From Haberlea rhodopensis (taxonomy: Eukaryota > Streptophyta > Magnoliopsida > Lamiales > Gesneriaceae): a stretch of 64,000 nucleotides of DNA. Location of the stretch: assembly GCA_907163345.1 (NCBI GenBank), contig CAJQUN010000020.1, forward strand, positions 8,677,722-8,741,721. Direction: 5' to 3'. Shown here piece after piece: positions 11,796 through 23,170 of the stretch. A model generated the notes under the pieces. The model saw only the letters and a list, made by a program, of their open reading frames with translations. It ran no database searches and was not told the DNA's origin. Each line of letters begins with the position of its first letter. Within the stretch, counting starts at the first letter, position 1. The translations under genes and the position numbers were made by a program.

Positions 11796-12088
11796 GGAAG
11801 TACGAGCCAGATCCTTCGCATGTGTTGCAGCCTTCAGAGGTGCAGTTTTAGTCTGCTGTTTCCTATGTGGAGCGGCCTATCAGGATTTTGGATAGGGCAG
11901 ACCGCAGGCTTCGGAACAAAGTTATTCCTATGATCAAGGTTCAGTGGGTTCGTAGTGGTGTCGAGGAGGCCACGTGGGAGTCAGAGCGACACATGGTGCA
12001 GCACTATCCAGAACTGTTCTCTGGTATGTGTTTTATGTTTTATATTATTTTGGTAAGTAAGTATGATCTCGGGGACGAAATCTTATAA
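11700..12088 (+). pseudogene. Element A integrase tail and chromodomain
   Basis: After the frameshift the sequence encodes the integrase GPY/F tail (HDVFHVSMLRKYEPDPSHVL), a TAG at 11849-11851, then a chromodomain-like segment: RPIRILDRADRRLRNKVIPM, IKVQWVRSG, EEATWESERHM. Such domains in plant chromoviruses are thought to steer integration to marked chromatin. The frame ends at 12088, merging with the polypurine tract, as is usual in the Tekay group. Confidence 0.8.
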
Positions 12089-12100
12089 GTAGGGGAGTAT
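12088..12100 (+). other. Polypurine tract of element A
   Basis: AAGTAGGGGAGTAT lies immediately before the LTR start TGTGATATCCCCG, preceded by GGGGACGAAATCTTA as in other Ty3 elements of this class. Confidence 0.8.
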
Positions 12101-13264
12101 TGTGATATCCCCGAAAGGATTATGTGTAAACATGCTTTGATGTACTAATTTTATTATGTGTTAAAGGCATGATTTAATTTGGGGTTTATGGGGTATGCTT
12201 TGTGTGGTAAATGCATGTAATTAAGTTGGGGAATTAATGTATGTGGTTGGTGTTATATTTATTTTAATGATATGGTTTAGGAGGCATGTTAGGTGTTTTT
12301 GATGATGTATTGATGTGGTAAAATTATAAAATATCAAGGAGGGATATTTTAATACATCGAATGAAATACCGAGACACAATTAAACACCGCAAGGCCACCC
12401 AAACACACCACCCCCCCACTTGCCTGCAACCCACGCCCCTCCCCTGTTTTCCTGGAAAGCTGTCTTGGCCAATCATACCTTTTGCTTATCTGATTTGATC
12501 ACTTTCTCCTCCTCCAAAGTCTCCTCCTTCTCTCCTAAAACTCGAACCACACTCAGACAAGAGGTAGGAAGAAGAAGATCACTTTTTATTGCTCTTTTTC
12601 TTGAAGGAAAGTCGAGCCAAAAAGTGGTAGGGAATCATATGTTTTTCCCAGATTTCAGTTTTTAAGTATGTATGTTTATTATAGCAGATTTGGCATGCTA
12701 CTTTAAGGTTCGATGAAATCTTGTTATGCTTACTTGCAAGTGATATTTATGAAGCCCCTAGCATGTTTGGTTAAGCAACTTACATGCTTTATGTGTTAGA
12801 TTTCGTTTGTGAAACGTGTTCCTCGAAAATCTGGGTAAATGAAGTGCCCTGTTTTAAGTTGAGTAGGGGTTTTATCATGAGGCTATGAAGCATCCTAGCT
12901 TAGGTTTCTTTAAACCTTCGAATTACGGGCTTGCATGGTGTTGTTATGAATCTCCCAGTACTTTTCCCGGAGCATTTTGCGTGTGATATGCGAAGGATTC
13001 AATCTTGTGAAATGTAGTATTCGAAAAATCTGGGTAGAGTAAATGCCCTGTTTTTCTGGAAAAGGTTGAATGGGAGCGAACTTTATGAAGCTGTTATTAT
13101 TCATGTTAGCTAGGTTTTGATCAAACCGTAGATGTGGTTATGTGCATAGAAGTTTTATGATGTTCCTAGCATAATTCCTCGAACATGTTTTATGTTATAT
13201 GTTGTAGTTTTAATAGCATGAAATGAGGTGCTCGAGAATTCTGGAAATCGCGTTTTTACAGGGT

Positions 13265-13410
13265 AGCTCGATCGATCGAATTCCTTTCTCGATCGATCGA
13301 GCGGGGCAGAACATTTTTAATGAAGGGGTTCGATCGATCGGAAGATTTCTCGATCGATCGCTGAAGGTTCTCGATCGATCGGCGATACCATTTCGATCGA
13401 TCGAGTGAGG
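13265..13410. repeat. Cluster of six CGATCGATCG palindromes in LTR A
   Basis: Exact ATCGATCGAT-core palindromes near 13268, 13290, 13331, 13350, 13371 and 13394, 18-41 bp apart. Two are followed by GAGCGGGGCAGAAC or GAGTGAGGCAGAAC. Confidence 0.9.
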
Positions 13411-13422
13411 CAGAACATGGGC

Positions 13423-13427
13423 ATCAT
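13423..13427. other. Target-site duplication of element M, left
   Basis: ATCAT directly before TGTTAGGATCGG; the same five bases follow the other LTR at 34174-34178. Confidence 0.75.
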
Positions 13428-14070
13428 TGTTAGGATCGGTCCGGAGTGTTTAGAGGGGGGGGGGGAGTGAATGAACACTCCTATTAAAAATTAATCCCTT
13501 GTGATTTCGTTCGGATTAGTGAGACGAAATATGTTTCTTAATCAACTCTTTTGCAGAACAGACCACTGAATGTTTTAGTGCGGAACGGTCTGTTCTCAAA
13601 TTAGTATGAACGGCTCAATGGCTTTGAATAACAGAACGAGTACAGAATGATAAGACACAGAATATGTTTCTGGAAGTTCGAAGGTGGTGTAATCCTTCTA
13701 CGTCTCCCCTTCTTCCAATTAAGGAAGGTTTCCACTAGAAGACTTTGATTTATACAATCCTGTTGTACAAACCCGATTCAACTGGATTTACCTCACTACC
13801 AGACTGAAACTCCTAGTCACTCGATCTGTTCAGACACACTCTGTCTGACAGTTACAATAATTTCTCACTTCTATCTTTCAATACAAAATACACAAGATAG
13901 ACTTCTGTCTATGCACACAGTGATCCTAAAATGATCAAATATTACAATGTATTCGTGCTTAAGAAGAATTTCAGCTCGAGAGCTTCTGAGCTTGTAAGCT
14001 TGTGCTGTTTTGCTTTCTTGTGCGTTTTTCGATTGATCAGCGAGAGACTGCTTGAGATCTTCTGATGCAT

Positions 14071-14080
14071 CCTTTTATAG
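14071..14080 (-). promoter_or_regulatory. TATA box in LTR of M
   Basis: CTATAAAAGG on the minus strand, conserved in the other LTR at 33621-33630. It is the only strong TATA match in the LTR and probably positions element transcription. Confidence 0.6.
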
Positions 14081-14379
14081 TTGCATGTACCAACGACATT
14101 ATTCCCTTAATGTGCAACTTTTGACTCTGCTTATACTCTGAGTAAGCTACAGTCTTCTTCTTTAAGGTACTTGCAATTCTAGTTCATGCTTTCGGCGACT
14201 GTCAGGTAAGCTCTTCTTTGTCTTCTTACCTTTTATGGTAATCTTCAGTCTAAGGTCTTTTTCAGCATTAATTGCGACATTAAATGCTTCAATAAATAGC
14301 CGTTAATGATTCGGACTGAAGAACCAATCTTTATTCATCCTTGACTGCTCTGATCTGATATAGGTTGAGATCGATCTGA

Positions 14380-14590
14380 AGCTTTGATCTAGTCAGTCTG
14401 TTTTCTATCGATCTGGTCTGATATGCGATATGCCTCATCAGCTTGATCTGTTTTGAGCGATCGATCTGGTCAGTCTGATTTCTCTCGATCTGGTCTGATA
14501 TGCGATATGCCTCATCAGCTTGATCTATTTTGAGCGATTGATCTGGTCAGTCTGATTTCTCTCTATCCGGTCTGATATGTTTTGTCATCT
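14380..14590. repeat. 77-bp tandem repeat, GATCTGGTC-rich, in LTR of M
   Basis: ATCTGGTCTG-type starts at 14411, 14488 and 14565 (the last reads ATCCGGTCTG) give two and a fraction 77-bp units containing GATATGCCTCATCA and GCGATCGATCTGGTCAG. The same array is in the 5' LTR at about 33930-34140. It lies upstream of the TATA box in element orientation, so it may be an enhancer-like repeat. Confidence 0.85.
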
Positions 14591-14623
14591 TTAAAATCTC
14601 ATCGATAAGGTCCGGAACTAACA

Positions 14624-14640
14624 AATTCCCCCTTTTTGAT
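14624..14640 (-). other. Polypurine tract of element M
   Basis: Minus strand CAAAAAGGGGGAATT directly precedes the LTR start. The same phrase, CAAAAAGGGGGAAAAGAG, follows the post-pol gene of P near 55216-55233. Confidence 0.75.
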
Positions 14641-14752
14641 GATGACAAAACCTAGCTTCTAAATCTTTTTATCCAGTCTTTTAAGAACTCTGAAGCGTAT
14701 ACTTTCGGATCGATTACTTCTTCTTGTTCTTGGAGAAAATCAACAATTTGTG

Positions 14753-16041
14753 CTAGCTGAGCGCTGATAGCGTCACGATGAGTGTCTTGAGCGCGAAGGA
14801 ATTGGCGACGAATGCTCTGACTTCAGTGGCCAGCTCGATCTGCTCTTTTCTCAGGCTGTTCTTATAAGTAGCTTGCTGAGAGAACAGATCATTCATTCCT
14901 CGCTGAAGGCTGCTGATACTGGCTGTCATCTTCTCTTTAAAAGAATCAAAGTCCAAGGATGTAACCCTCTGGCCTTGATGAACCTCTATAACACGCTGAG
15001 AGAGAGACAGACAGTTGTCGGAGAGGTGCTGAAGGGTCCTTGCCAGGGATGGAGGTGCATCAGATAGTTGGCTTGGAGAGTGATCTGATGACGACAACGC
15101 TTGATCAGCGTCTGCAGCAATTGGTATGAGTGAAGACATAGCAGCTTGGCGACTTTCGGACCGGATCAAGGTGACCAAATCCGAAGAGAATTCTTCTATG
15201 AAAGTTATATCTTCATCTATTTGAACTGGAGGAGTGCTGGGTACTAGAGTGGATATGCTGAGCTTCTGCCGTTGAAATCGGACAGCTAAGTGAAGAGCAT
15301 GGATATCCATTTCCAATTGAGCGATGACAGCACCATCATCTTTGGCAGTTGGAGCATTCAGATCGAAGTTTGCTTTCTTAGCATCCAAAAGCAAATTCGC
15401 CAGTCTGAATCTCTGATTTGCCTTAAAGAGATCTTTGCGCTGCACAGCAATGCGAACATCATCAGTCTCTGTTCCCTTGAGGACTTCTTCTTCCATTTTC
15501 TGCAGGCATTTCAGTTTGCCGAAGAACATCCCAATGTGGTTGATTGTTCTGTATTCGACATACTCATCAAAAACTACAACAAGCGCCTTCACCTTCTCAT
15601 CAACATCCTCCATAGCTATGTCGATGGCAGTTTACGCTGCAGATTTGGGTTTGGAAGAGAGGGGTTCAGTGAGAATGGCTTTGCCCTTGCCTGTGGAAGA
15701 TGGAGATTTGATCCCTGATTGGGTATAGTCTCCCAACTCAGTGATAACAATCCCTTTGACCACGGGGATGGCAAAGGGGACTCGGATGGTTACTTTTGGT
15801 GCAATGGTTGAAGCGGTGGAAAGTTGGGTTGTAGGTTGGGGTGCAGGGGTGGCTTTTGTTGGAGGCAATATGGGTAGGGTTTTGAGAGGTAAGGTTTTGA
15901 TTGGCTTGGTAATCTGGGTTCTTGGCTTTTTGGGAAGGGGCTTGGCTGGAGGTGTAGGAGCAGACTGAGTTTCCTCGGAGTCAATCTGAATGGTCAATTT
16001 GCGCTTGACCCGAGGTTTTCGAGCAACAACCTGTTCTTCTC
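14753..16041 (-). pseudogene. Element M post-pol gene (ORF3), C-terminal half
   Basis: Read 16041 to 14753 on the minus strand. It starts with a Lys/Arg-rich stretch and an acidic SEETQS segment, then a proline-rich linker with PLPKKPRTQITKPIK (a basic, nuclear-signal-like motif), then a helical, charged domain from MEDVDEKVKALVVVFDEYVE through KDLFKANQRFRLANLLL to MDIHALHLAVRFQRQKLS, and a C-terminal coiled-coil-like part. One TAA (15632-15634), where P has CAA, interrupts it between linker and helical domain. The first half lies at 24596-25344 beyond inserted element C. Function unknown; I see no membrane segment. Confidence 0.75.
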
Positions 16042-16078
16042 TGTTGGGAAAACGATTTCTAAGTTTTGGTGATTACAA

Positions 16079-16535
16079 ACACCTACCGGATGTCAAAGAC
16101 CAACTGGATAAAGACCCCTACCGGATGTCAAAGACCAACTGGATAAAGACTCCTACCGGATGAAGACATCTACCGGATAAAGACTCCTACCGGATGTCAA
16201 AGACCAACTGGATAAAGACTCCTACCGGATGTCAAAGATCAACTGGATAAAGACTCCTACCGGATGAAGACATCTACCGGATAAAGACACCTACCGGATG
16301 AAGACACCTACCGGATATTGAAGTCTTACCGGGTGATAAAGATCAACTGGATGGCTACCAACTGGATAGACATCAACTGGATGGCCACCAACTGGACAAG
16401 ACATCAACTGTATGGCTACCAACTGGATAGACATCAATTGGATGGTCACCAACTGGACAAGACATCAACTGGATGGCTACCAACTGGATAGACATCAACT
16501 GGATGGCCACCAACTGGACAAGACATCAACTGGTC
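16079..16535. repeat. Two adjoining tandem arrays in LTR C
   Basis: First part (to about 16335): units of CTACCGGATGTCAAAGACCA type, 35 bp and shortened 17-18 bp forms, starts near 16083, 16118 and 16153. Second part (about 16340-16535): alternating 30- and 31-bp units built on CAACTGGATGGCTACCAACT. The words CTACCGG and CAACTGG recur in both, so one array probably grew from the other. Open frames here (Trp/Asp/Gln-rich) come from the repeat. Confidence 0.85.
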
Positions 16536-16795
16536 ATAAGAGGATGAACGACCAGTTGAGCAAACAAAACCAGCAGAAGTCTAAACTTCCACTAAGAGCA
16601 CTAAGCAACGAGACAAAATAAGTACAACATTCTCTGACAAAGGTACAACAGAGCGGCGCACCCTGCTATATCTCCGCCACCATTACCGTCATAGTGAAAA
16701 GAGCCGTTGCTTAAACAAAATAGGAAAGAAGACAATATGAATTTGGAAAGCTAATCTCTTCCATATACAGAAAAGCTACCGTTGGACAACCAAAC

Positions 16796-16804
16796 CTATA
16801 AATA
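16796..16804 (+). promoter_or_regulatory. TATA box in LTR C
   Basis: CTATAAATA about 260 bp after the arrays and 600 bp before the LTR end; the arrays therefore lie in the upstream (U3) part. Confidence 0.6.
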
Positions 16805-17407
16805 CGTCCAAGCAGAGAATGAAGAGGTGCTGAGCGATTTTCAACAAAGAGATATACTTCAAAGCAAACAAGAAAATCATATTACTGATATTCCAAACGT
16901 TTAGCAAAGAGCAGACAAACAGCGAAACTGAATCTGTGATAGATTATTTCCAATTGAAGTCTGCTGCTCAAAAAACACTGAAGCTGGAAAGTTTATTCTG
17001 TAAAGAGTGTTATAGATTCTCTTGTAATCAAAAGTTAAGAAGATTGTGATTGCTAGGAGTTTAGGCCAAGTGTGTTAGTGCCTAAGAAGGTTGTATACTG
17101 TAAAAGTGTAAACCAAGTCTTCTAGTGAATCCTTCCTGCAAAGGAATAAGGGGAGACGTAGAAGCGTTGTGCTTCGAACTTCCAGAAACAACTCTTGTGT
17201 TATTTGTTTATTGCTTTATTACTTCAGTTTTATTCCTCACAAGTTCAGTAGACGTATTCCGCACTATAACAAGTGTCTGCTGACTTGCCCAATATTGAGA
17301 AGCAACTGTAATACTTAACAGTTTACAGTTAACCAGAAAAAGAAATCGAAATTGAATCTAGTGTTTATTCAACCCCCCCTTCTAAACACTACCCCGATCC
17401 TAACAAG

Positions 17408-17422
17408 TGGTATCAGTGCTTA
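17408..17422 (+). other. Primer-binding site of element C
   Basis: TGGTATCAGTGCTTA starts two bases after the LTR. It agrees with the tRNA-Met primer complement for the first nine bases (TGGTATCAG). Confidence 0.75.
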
Positions 17423-17463
17423 GGTCTTCTCAATCTTGAGAAATTACCAATTGCCAAATACTG

Positions 17464-19391
17464 ATGGCCTCATTCAGCAAGATTCCAATGTTCAAGAAAG
17501 ATGAATATGATGACTGGAGAATCCGTATGCAAGCTCATCTAAGTGCTCAAGATGATGATATGTGGTATGTAATCACTGAAGGACCGTTGAAGATCATGAA
17601 AATCAATACAGCTGCTTCCATCACAAGTGGTGATCCACAAATGGTAGAAAAAGAAATATCTCAATGGTCAAACGAAGATAAGAAAAAGGCAAATCTGGAC
17701 AACGTTGCTAAGGACATTCTGTTCAAAACTTTGGACAAAAATATGTTCAACAAAATAAAAATGTGCTCAACAGCCAAAGAAATCTGGGAGAAGATTGCCC
17801 AACTCTATGAAGGAAATGATCAAACCAAAGAAAACAAGCTTACTGTGGCTCTACAAAAGTTTGAGCATATCAAGATGATGAATGGAGAAACTCTCAACGA
17901 GTATGATGAAAGAGTGACTGAAATAATTAATGAATTGAGCAGTCTGGGTAAGGAGTTACCCAACAGAGAAGTCACTCTCAAAGTAATGAGAGGTCTCCCA
18001 AGAGAATGGGATGTCAAGACCATTGCTATGAGAGAATCGAAGGACATCAACAAGATAGATCTACATGATCTGTTTGCTGATTTAAAAGCCTATGAATTCG
18101 AATTAGGCATAATGGTTGAAGATGAACCAAATACCAGTCAACCAACCAAAGCTCTCACTGCATCGGAGTCTCTGCCTACTTCTACAGAAATGACTCCAGA
18201 AAAGATGTGTAATGATGCTATGGCAATGTTCGTAAAGAAATTTGGGAAATTCATGAAGAAGAACCAGAGATCTTATCAATCATATCCTCGAAGGCAGAGT
18301 TCCAAAGGAAATTCAGAAGAAGAAGAGCGAGTATGCTTCAACTGCCTCAAACCAGGGCACTTCATTGCGGACTGTCCTAAACCCAAAAAGGATGATCACA
18401 AAAGAGGATCCAAGGATTACAGAAAATCCAAGGAAACCAGAAGATCATCCAAAAGGACAGAGATCAAAAGGTTTTAATGGCAGAAGAAAGCAAGAGCAAA
18501 TGGACTGATTCTGAATCAGAATCAGAGGAGTTATCTAGCTCATCCAGCGAAAGTGAAGACGAGGAAGTCCACTGCTTAATGGCAAATGATGAAAATGAGG
18601 TACACGAATCTAACCTGTCTGAATTTACACATAGTGAACTCACCAATGCATTGCAGGACATGATCAATGAGTATCGAACGCTATATGAATCTTTTGAAAG
18701 CTACAAGACTGAGCACTCAATCCCAACTGAAACGCATAAAAACAAACTTGATTATGAACAATCGAGGGAGTTGAACTGCTTAAGGGAAACAGCCAGTCTC
18801 CTAGTGAAAGAAAGAGATGAAGCCAAGTGTGCCTACCAGAAACTTAGCAAACTGGTTAGCACTTGGAATGCGTCCACTACCAGAAAAGATGAAATGCTTG
18901 AATCTATAAGGCTTGCTGGTGACTTAACCGGCATAGGCTATAATAGTAATGAAAGCAGTTCATCAGGTAATAAACCTCAACTGTGTATAACAAAAAGCAA
19001 GGTTCAATCAATGAACTTTGTAAGATCTAGCACAGTATATGATCCTTATGAACTGGTTAAAGAACCTGTTAAAGCAACACTCATCAAGGAACAGGCACAG
19101 CACAGGGGTATCGGTTATGTAGAACCACTCAAAGAGGCTAAACCGAGGCAAAAGTTCAGAAATGAACTTAAACCCACTGGTCGAGCAGCTAGAGAGGTTA
19201 AACCCAACTGGTACTACAACTGTAAGCCTGTCCAGAAGAGGTATATGCTCAATAACAGGAACTACAAACCAAAAGCACATGCATACACATACTATCACAC
19301 TTCACAGTCAAAATCATCACCATCATTTATAAATGCACACACATTTCAGAACACACACCGACCTAAGTCACTTAGGGTCATACAAGTGTAG
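17464..19391 (+). pseudogene. Element C gag
   Basis: Starts at ATG 17464, 42 bp after the primer site. The UBN2-type gag core shows YDDWRIRMQAHLSAQDDDMW, KEIWEKIAQLYEGNDQTKEN, VMRGLPREWDVKTIAMRESK and DLFADLKAYEFEL. A CCHC zinc knuckle (CFNCLKPGHFIADC) lies around 18334-18375, followed by a basic stretch. The frame shifts by one base just before 18477; M reads through the same place without a break, so this is a lesion. The second part is Ser/Glu-rich and coiled-coil-like, ending in a Tyr/Lys/His-rich tail at 19391. Gag forms the particle shell and binds RNA. Confidence 0.85.
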
Positions 19392-19457
19392 GTTCCGAAA
19401 GGACTAATCCTACCCGGACCCAAGTAGGATTGGGTACCAATCATTATATCGCTTTAA

Positions 19458-20333
19458 TTGCAGGAAACTAGAATGCATCCAGTTCGGAGCTCAGAATGGT
19501 TCCTGGACAGCGGATGCTCTAGACATATGACAGGAAATGCGAGCTTATTGTCTGAACTGGTGGACTCCACCAGACCCAGAATAACTTTTCGAGATAACGC
19601 GAAGGGTAGATCCGTGGGTAAGGGTAAGATTATCTACGGTAACATCATCATTAAAGATATTCTGTTAGTTGAAAATCTATGCTATAACTTGATTAGCATA
19701 AGTCAACTGTGTGATAATGGTAGAAGGCATGATAACACATATAAAATTGATTTGAATCTTAATCAGCCTATCTCCTCTACTTGCTTAGCTGCCCTGAATT
19801 CTTCCAAAAATTGGCTTTGGCACAAACGGTTGAGTCACTTAAATTTTAAAACTATTGCCAGTCTGCGTAAACTTGATCTAGTTATTGGACTGCCCCAAAT
19901 TGAGTTCTCAAAAGACAAGATCTGTGCAGCATGCCAACTTGGTAAGCAAATCAGATCCTCCTTTAAGAACAAAGGGAGTAAGTCTTCTTCTCGGTGCCTA
20001 GAGTTGCTGCATATGGATCTGTTTGGTCCTATACCAGTAACAAGTCTAGGGGGAATGAAGTATACCCTAGTGTTAATAGATGATTACACTCGTTTCACGT
20101 GGGTCTTGTTCCTAAGTGGCAAAGATCAGGCTACACCAAAGCTGATCAAATTACTGAAAAGACTCCAAAATGAGAAATCATGTGGGATAGATAGAATTCG
20201 CAGTGATAAAGGTACTGAGTTCACCAATCAATCACTTGAATCATATCTAGATGACCTTGGTATTAAACACGAATACTCTGCTGCTAGAACTCCTCAACAA
20301 AAGGAGTTGCTGAGCGTAGGAACCGCACCTTGA
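19458..20333 (+). pseudogene. Element C protease and integrase N-terminal part
   Basis: The copia protease active site WFLDSGCSRHMTGN is intact, followed by GNIIIKDILLVENLCYNLIS. About 24 residues that M and P have after QLCDNG are deleted. The integrase zinc finger (LWHKRLSHLNF, then CAACQLGKQ) and the first catalytic region (LLHMDLFGPIPVTSLGGMKY, then VLIDDYTRFTWVLFL) follow, then IDRIRSDKGTEFTNQ. A one-base loss inside TPQQ(N)GVAERR at about 20299 shifts the frame. Confidence 0.85.
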
Positions 20334-22638
20334 AAGAAGCTGTGCGAACTATGTTCGCGGAATCAGATATATCGCAGAAATTTTGGGCAGAAGCTGTCAA
20401 CACAACATGTTATACGCAGAACAGATCAATGATTAATAAGCGAGCAAATAAGACCCCTTATGAGATCTGGAATGGCAGTAAGCCAAATATTTCCTATTTC
20501 GATGTGTTTGGTTGCAAATGTTTTATTCACAACAATGGAAAGACTCATCTCACCGCTTTTGATGCCAAATCTGATGCTGAAATATTCCTTGGCTATTCTA
20601 CAGTTAGTAAGGCATTCAGAGTATTTAATAATAGAACTCTTACTGTAGAAGAATCAGTGCATGTAAAATTTGATGAACCTACTGACTGTACTGTATCTAA
20701 TCTGCAAATCAACAATTTAAGTAATCGACTTGAAAGCACTTATATTGATGAAAAAGTTGATGATGAGATAGATTACAGAAGCAGGACTGACTGCTCCTTG
20801 GAACCAGAAGTTCCTGAGGTTCAAGCAGAGGAGTCTGATGGCCAACAAGCACTGCAGCCAGCTACCAATGAAACAGTTTCATCTACCCCTGCTGCAGTAG
20901 AAGGAACAAATGATAAAGATGAGTCTATCAGAACCTCTGATGTGCCCACTCATATCCAGCCAAGTGAAGAACTAAATCCTCATGGACCTTCGCTCCGGTG
21001 GAAGAAGGATCATCCACCCGAGCAGGTCATCGGTAACCCTCTTGCTCCTCTACACACCAGAGGACAAATGATTAATGAATTTCTTAATGCTGCATTCATA
21101 TCTCATATAGAACCTAAGAAGATTGATGAAGCTATATTAGACCCAAGTTGGGTAGAAGCAATGCAGGAAGAACTAAATCAGTTTGAGCGAAACAAAGTAT
21201 GGCATTTAGTTCCACGTCCATCTCATCACACAATTATTGGCACTAAATGGGTATTTAGAAATAAGCTAGATGAAAATGGTACAGTAATTAGGAATAAAGC
21301 AAGACTAGTTGCACAGGGATACAGGCAGGAAGAAGGCATTGATTTTGATGAAACCTTTGCCCCTGTAGCCCGATTAGAAGCCATTCGCATATTTCTTGCC
21401 TTTGCTGCATTTAAAGACTTTAAGGTCTATCAGATGGATGTTAAGAGCGCATTTCTTAACGGCAATCTCCAGGAAGAAGTATATGTTGAACAACCTCCTG
21501 GATTTGAAAACCATCTGCAACCATCTTATGTTTATCATCTGAACAAAGCTTTGTATGGTCTGAAGCAAGCCCCCCGTGCATGGTATGAAACTCTATCAAA
21601 ATATTTGATTGATCATGACTTCACCATTGGCACGATGGACAAAACTTTATTTAAATTTACAAAGGGAGACCATACACTGCTAGTTCAGATATATGTTGAT
21701 GACATTATTTTTGGCAGTACTAACCCAAAATTATGTGAAAGATTTTCAAAGATAATGCAGGACCAATTTGAGATGAGCATGATGGGAGAATTATCATTTT
21801 TCTTAGGATTGCAAGTCAAGCAATCTAGTGAAGGAATCTTAATAAATCAGTCTAAATACACTAAAGAGCTGCTGAAGAAATATGGAATGAGTACCAGCTC
21901 AGCTGCTGCTACACCAATGAGCTCATCTGCCAAACTCGACTTGGATAATTCAGGAATACCAGTCGAAGTTACAATGTATCGAGGCATTATTGGATCTCTA
22001 TTATATTTAACAGCCAGCCGACCAGATATCATGTTTGCAGTGTGTATGTGCGCCCGGTTTCAAGCAAATCCCAAGCAGTCGCACTTCACTGCTGTCAAAA
22101 GGATCCTCAAATATTTGAAAGGCACTGAGAATGTTGGTCTATGGTATCCAAGAGACTCAACTTTTAATCTTATTGGATACTCAGATGCTGACTATGCTGG
22201 ATGCAAAATTGACAGTAAAAGCACCAGTGGGTATTGTCAATTCCTTGGTGATCGATTAATATCTTGGGGATGCAAGAAACAGACATCCATAGCAACTTCC
22301 ACTGCCGAGGCAGAGTACCTTGCTGCTGGAAGCTGCTGTGCTCAATTGCTCTGGATTCAGCAACAACTCAGAGATTATGGAATTGAATCCACAGAGGCTC
22401 CCATCTTTTGTGATAACACGTCTGCCATTGCTATAACATACAACCAGTTTTTCATACTCGTACTAAACATATTGACATCCGTCATCACTTTATCAGAGAT
22501 CATGTTATGAAGAAAGAAATTCGGCTGGAGTATATTTCTACCGAACAACAGGCAGCAGACATTTTCACAAAACCCCTACCGGACGCTAAGTTTTCTTACT
22601 TTCGAAATATTCTTGGTTTAATTGAAATTACTTCTTGA
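20330..22638 (+). pseudogene. Element C integrase C-terminus, reverse transcriptase and RNase H
   Basis: A 726-codon open frame: integrase tail (ISQKFWAEAVNTTCYTQNRS, VFGCKCFIHNN, FLGYSTVSKAFRVFNNRTL), an acidic linker, then copia RT (KWVFRNKLDENGTVIRNKAR, DETFAPVARLEAIRIFLAFA, MDVKSAFLNGNLQEEVYVEQ, catalytic QIYVDDIIFGS) and RNase H (YSDADYAGC, then TAEAEYLAAGSCCAQ, then FCDNTSAIAI). One base is missing at about 22442; after it the usual tail (EQQAADIFTKPLP) is read in another frame to TGA at 22636-22638. Without the two frameshifts the module would be essentially complete. Confidence 0.9.
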
Positions 22639-23170
22639 TTATTTTGTTTTGGTAATACATTCAGGGGGAATTAGTTAGTTTATTTGCATAAATTTAGGGG
22701 GAATTTCAGTTATAATCCTATCATGGTTATTTAAGCTCAGCTTGTAATACAATAGTCAGCTGCAGTAGGTGTATCCGTACCAGTAGGACTCTACATCCAG
22801 TAGATGCTTTCCTACCAGTCGAACCCTACAAACCAGCAGATGTTACCAAATATGCTTTGACAAAAATAACCCTCGATACTTATTAACCTAATGAACGTCG
22901 GAATTCAAAATTACTTTTGTGTAAAATAAAATATTTCACTCCCGCCTAAATCCAGTCCTTTTATTTATTGGTAAATTTTTTTTAATCGTTAGATGATCGC
23001 CACGTAGACATGTGTCCGCTCATCTACAGTACGACGTTACATATACTTTCATTTTAACCGCCATTAGTTTCACTACTATTCTTCTCCAACAATTCACTGC
23101 AACTATCTTTTCTTTCAGAAAATTTTACTCTAACAAGATTGCTGCTGCTTCTTCCTCTTATCCATCCAAA
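22639..23170 (+). other. Spacer between RNase H and ORF3 of element C
   Basis: Non-coding. It holds GGGGGAATT words at about 22665 and 22697 and short degenerate repeats of CCAGTAGATG type at 22780-22850. An upstream-open frame from 23012 joins ORF3, but the first ATG that aligns with M and P is at 23171. Confidence 0.5.

Larger units (their letters stand above)
8571..13427 (+). mobile_element. Ty3 Tekay-like chromodomain element A (decayed, chimeric 5' end)
   Basis: Gag tail, protease, RT, RNase H, integrase and chromodomain in Ty3 order, polypurine tract at 12088-12100, then a 3' LTR cut at 13427 where copia M is inserted. The coding part is closely related to element H (48402-51705). Primer site, most of gag and its own 5' LTR are missing; a different LTR (6138-8570) is joined on the left. 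Several frameshifts and TAG stops make it inactive. Confidence 0.8.
12101..13427 (+). repeat. 3' LTR of element A, truncated
   Basis: Starts TGTGATATCCCCGAAAGG and is related along its length to the LTR of H (45935-48182). Shared landmarks include the TATCAAGG line near 12332, TCTGGGTAAATGAAGTGCCC near 12830 and CGAGAATTCTGG at about 13231. It stops at 13427 at the target duplication of copia M. By comparison with H, about the last 1 kb (splice-donor-like motif, array and terminal CA) is missing on the other side of M, so it was already truncated when M arrived. Confidence 0.8.
13428..14623 (-). repeat. 3' LTR of element M
   Basis: 1196 bp. On the minus strand it starts TGTTAGTTCCGGACC and ends GGACCGATCCTAACA. 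It contains a TATA-like CTATAAAAGG (minus, 14071-14080), a 77-bp tandem repeat and a C-run near its end (G-run at 13449-13461 on plus). It matches 32976-34173 with roughly 30 differences. Confidence 0.9.
16042..17405 (+). repeat. 5' LTR of element C
   Basis: 1364 bp, from TGTTGGGAAAACGATTTC to CCCCGATCCTAACA, followed by the primer site. Its end resembles the end of the M LTR (GACCGATCCTAACA), but the body is unrelated. It carries two tandem arrays near the start, a TATA box at 16796 and a C-run at about 17373-17379. Confidence 0.85.

Noticed and set aside
13449..13461. G-run (also 33003-33017) as a telomeric or G-quadruplex regulatory array
   Set aside because: A single mononucleotide run at the LTR end; length differs between copies as expected of slippage.
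16412..16621. Trp/Asp/Gln-rich 69-codon frame
   Set aside because: Created by the 30/31-bp tandem array of LTR C, not by a gene.
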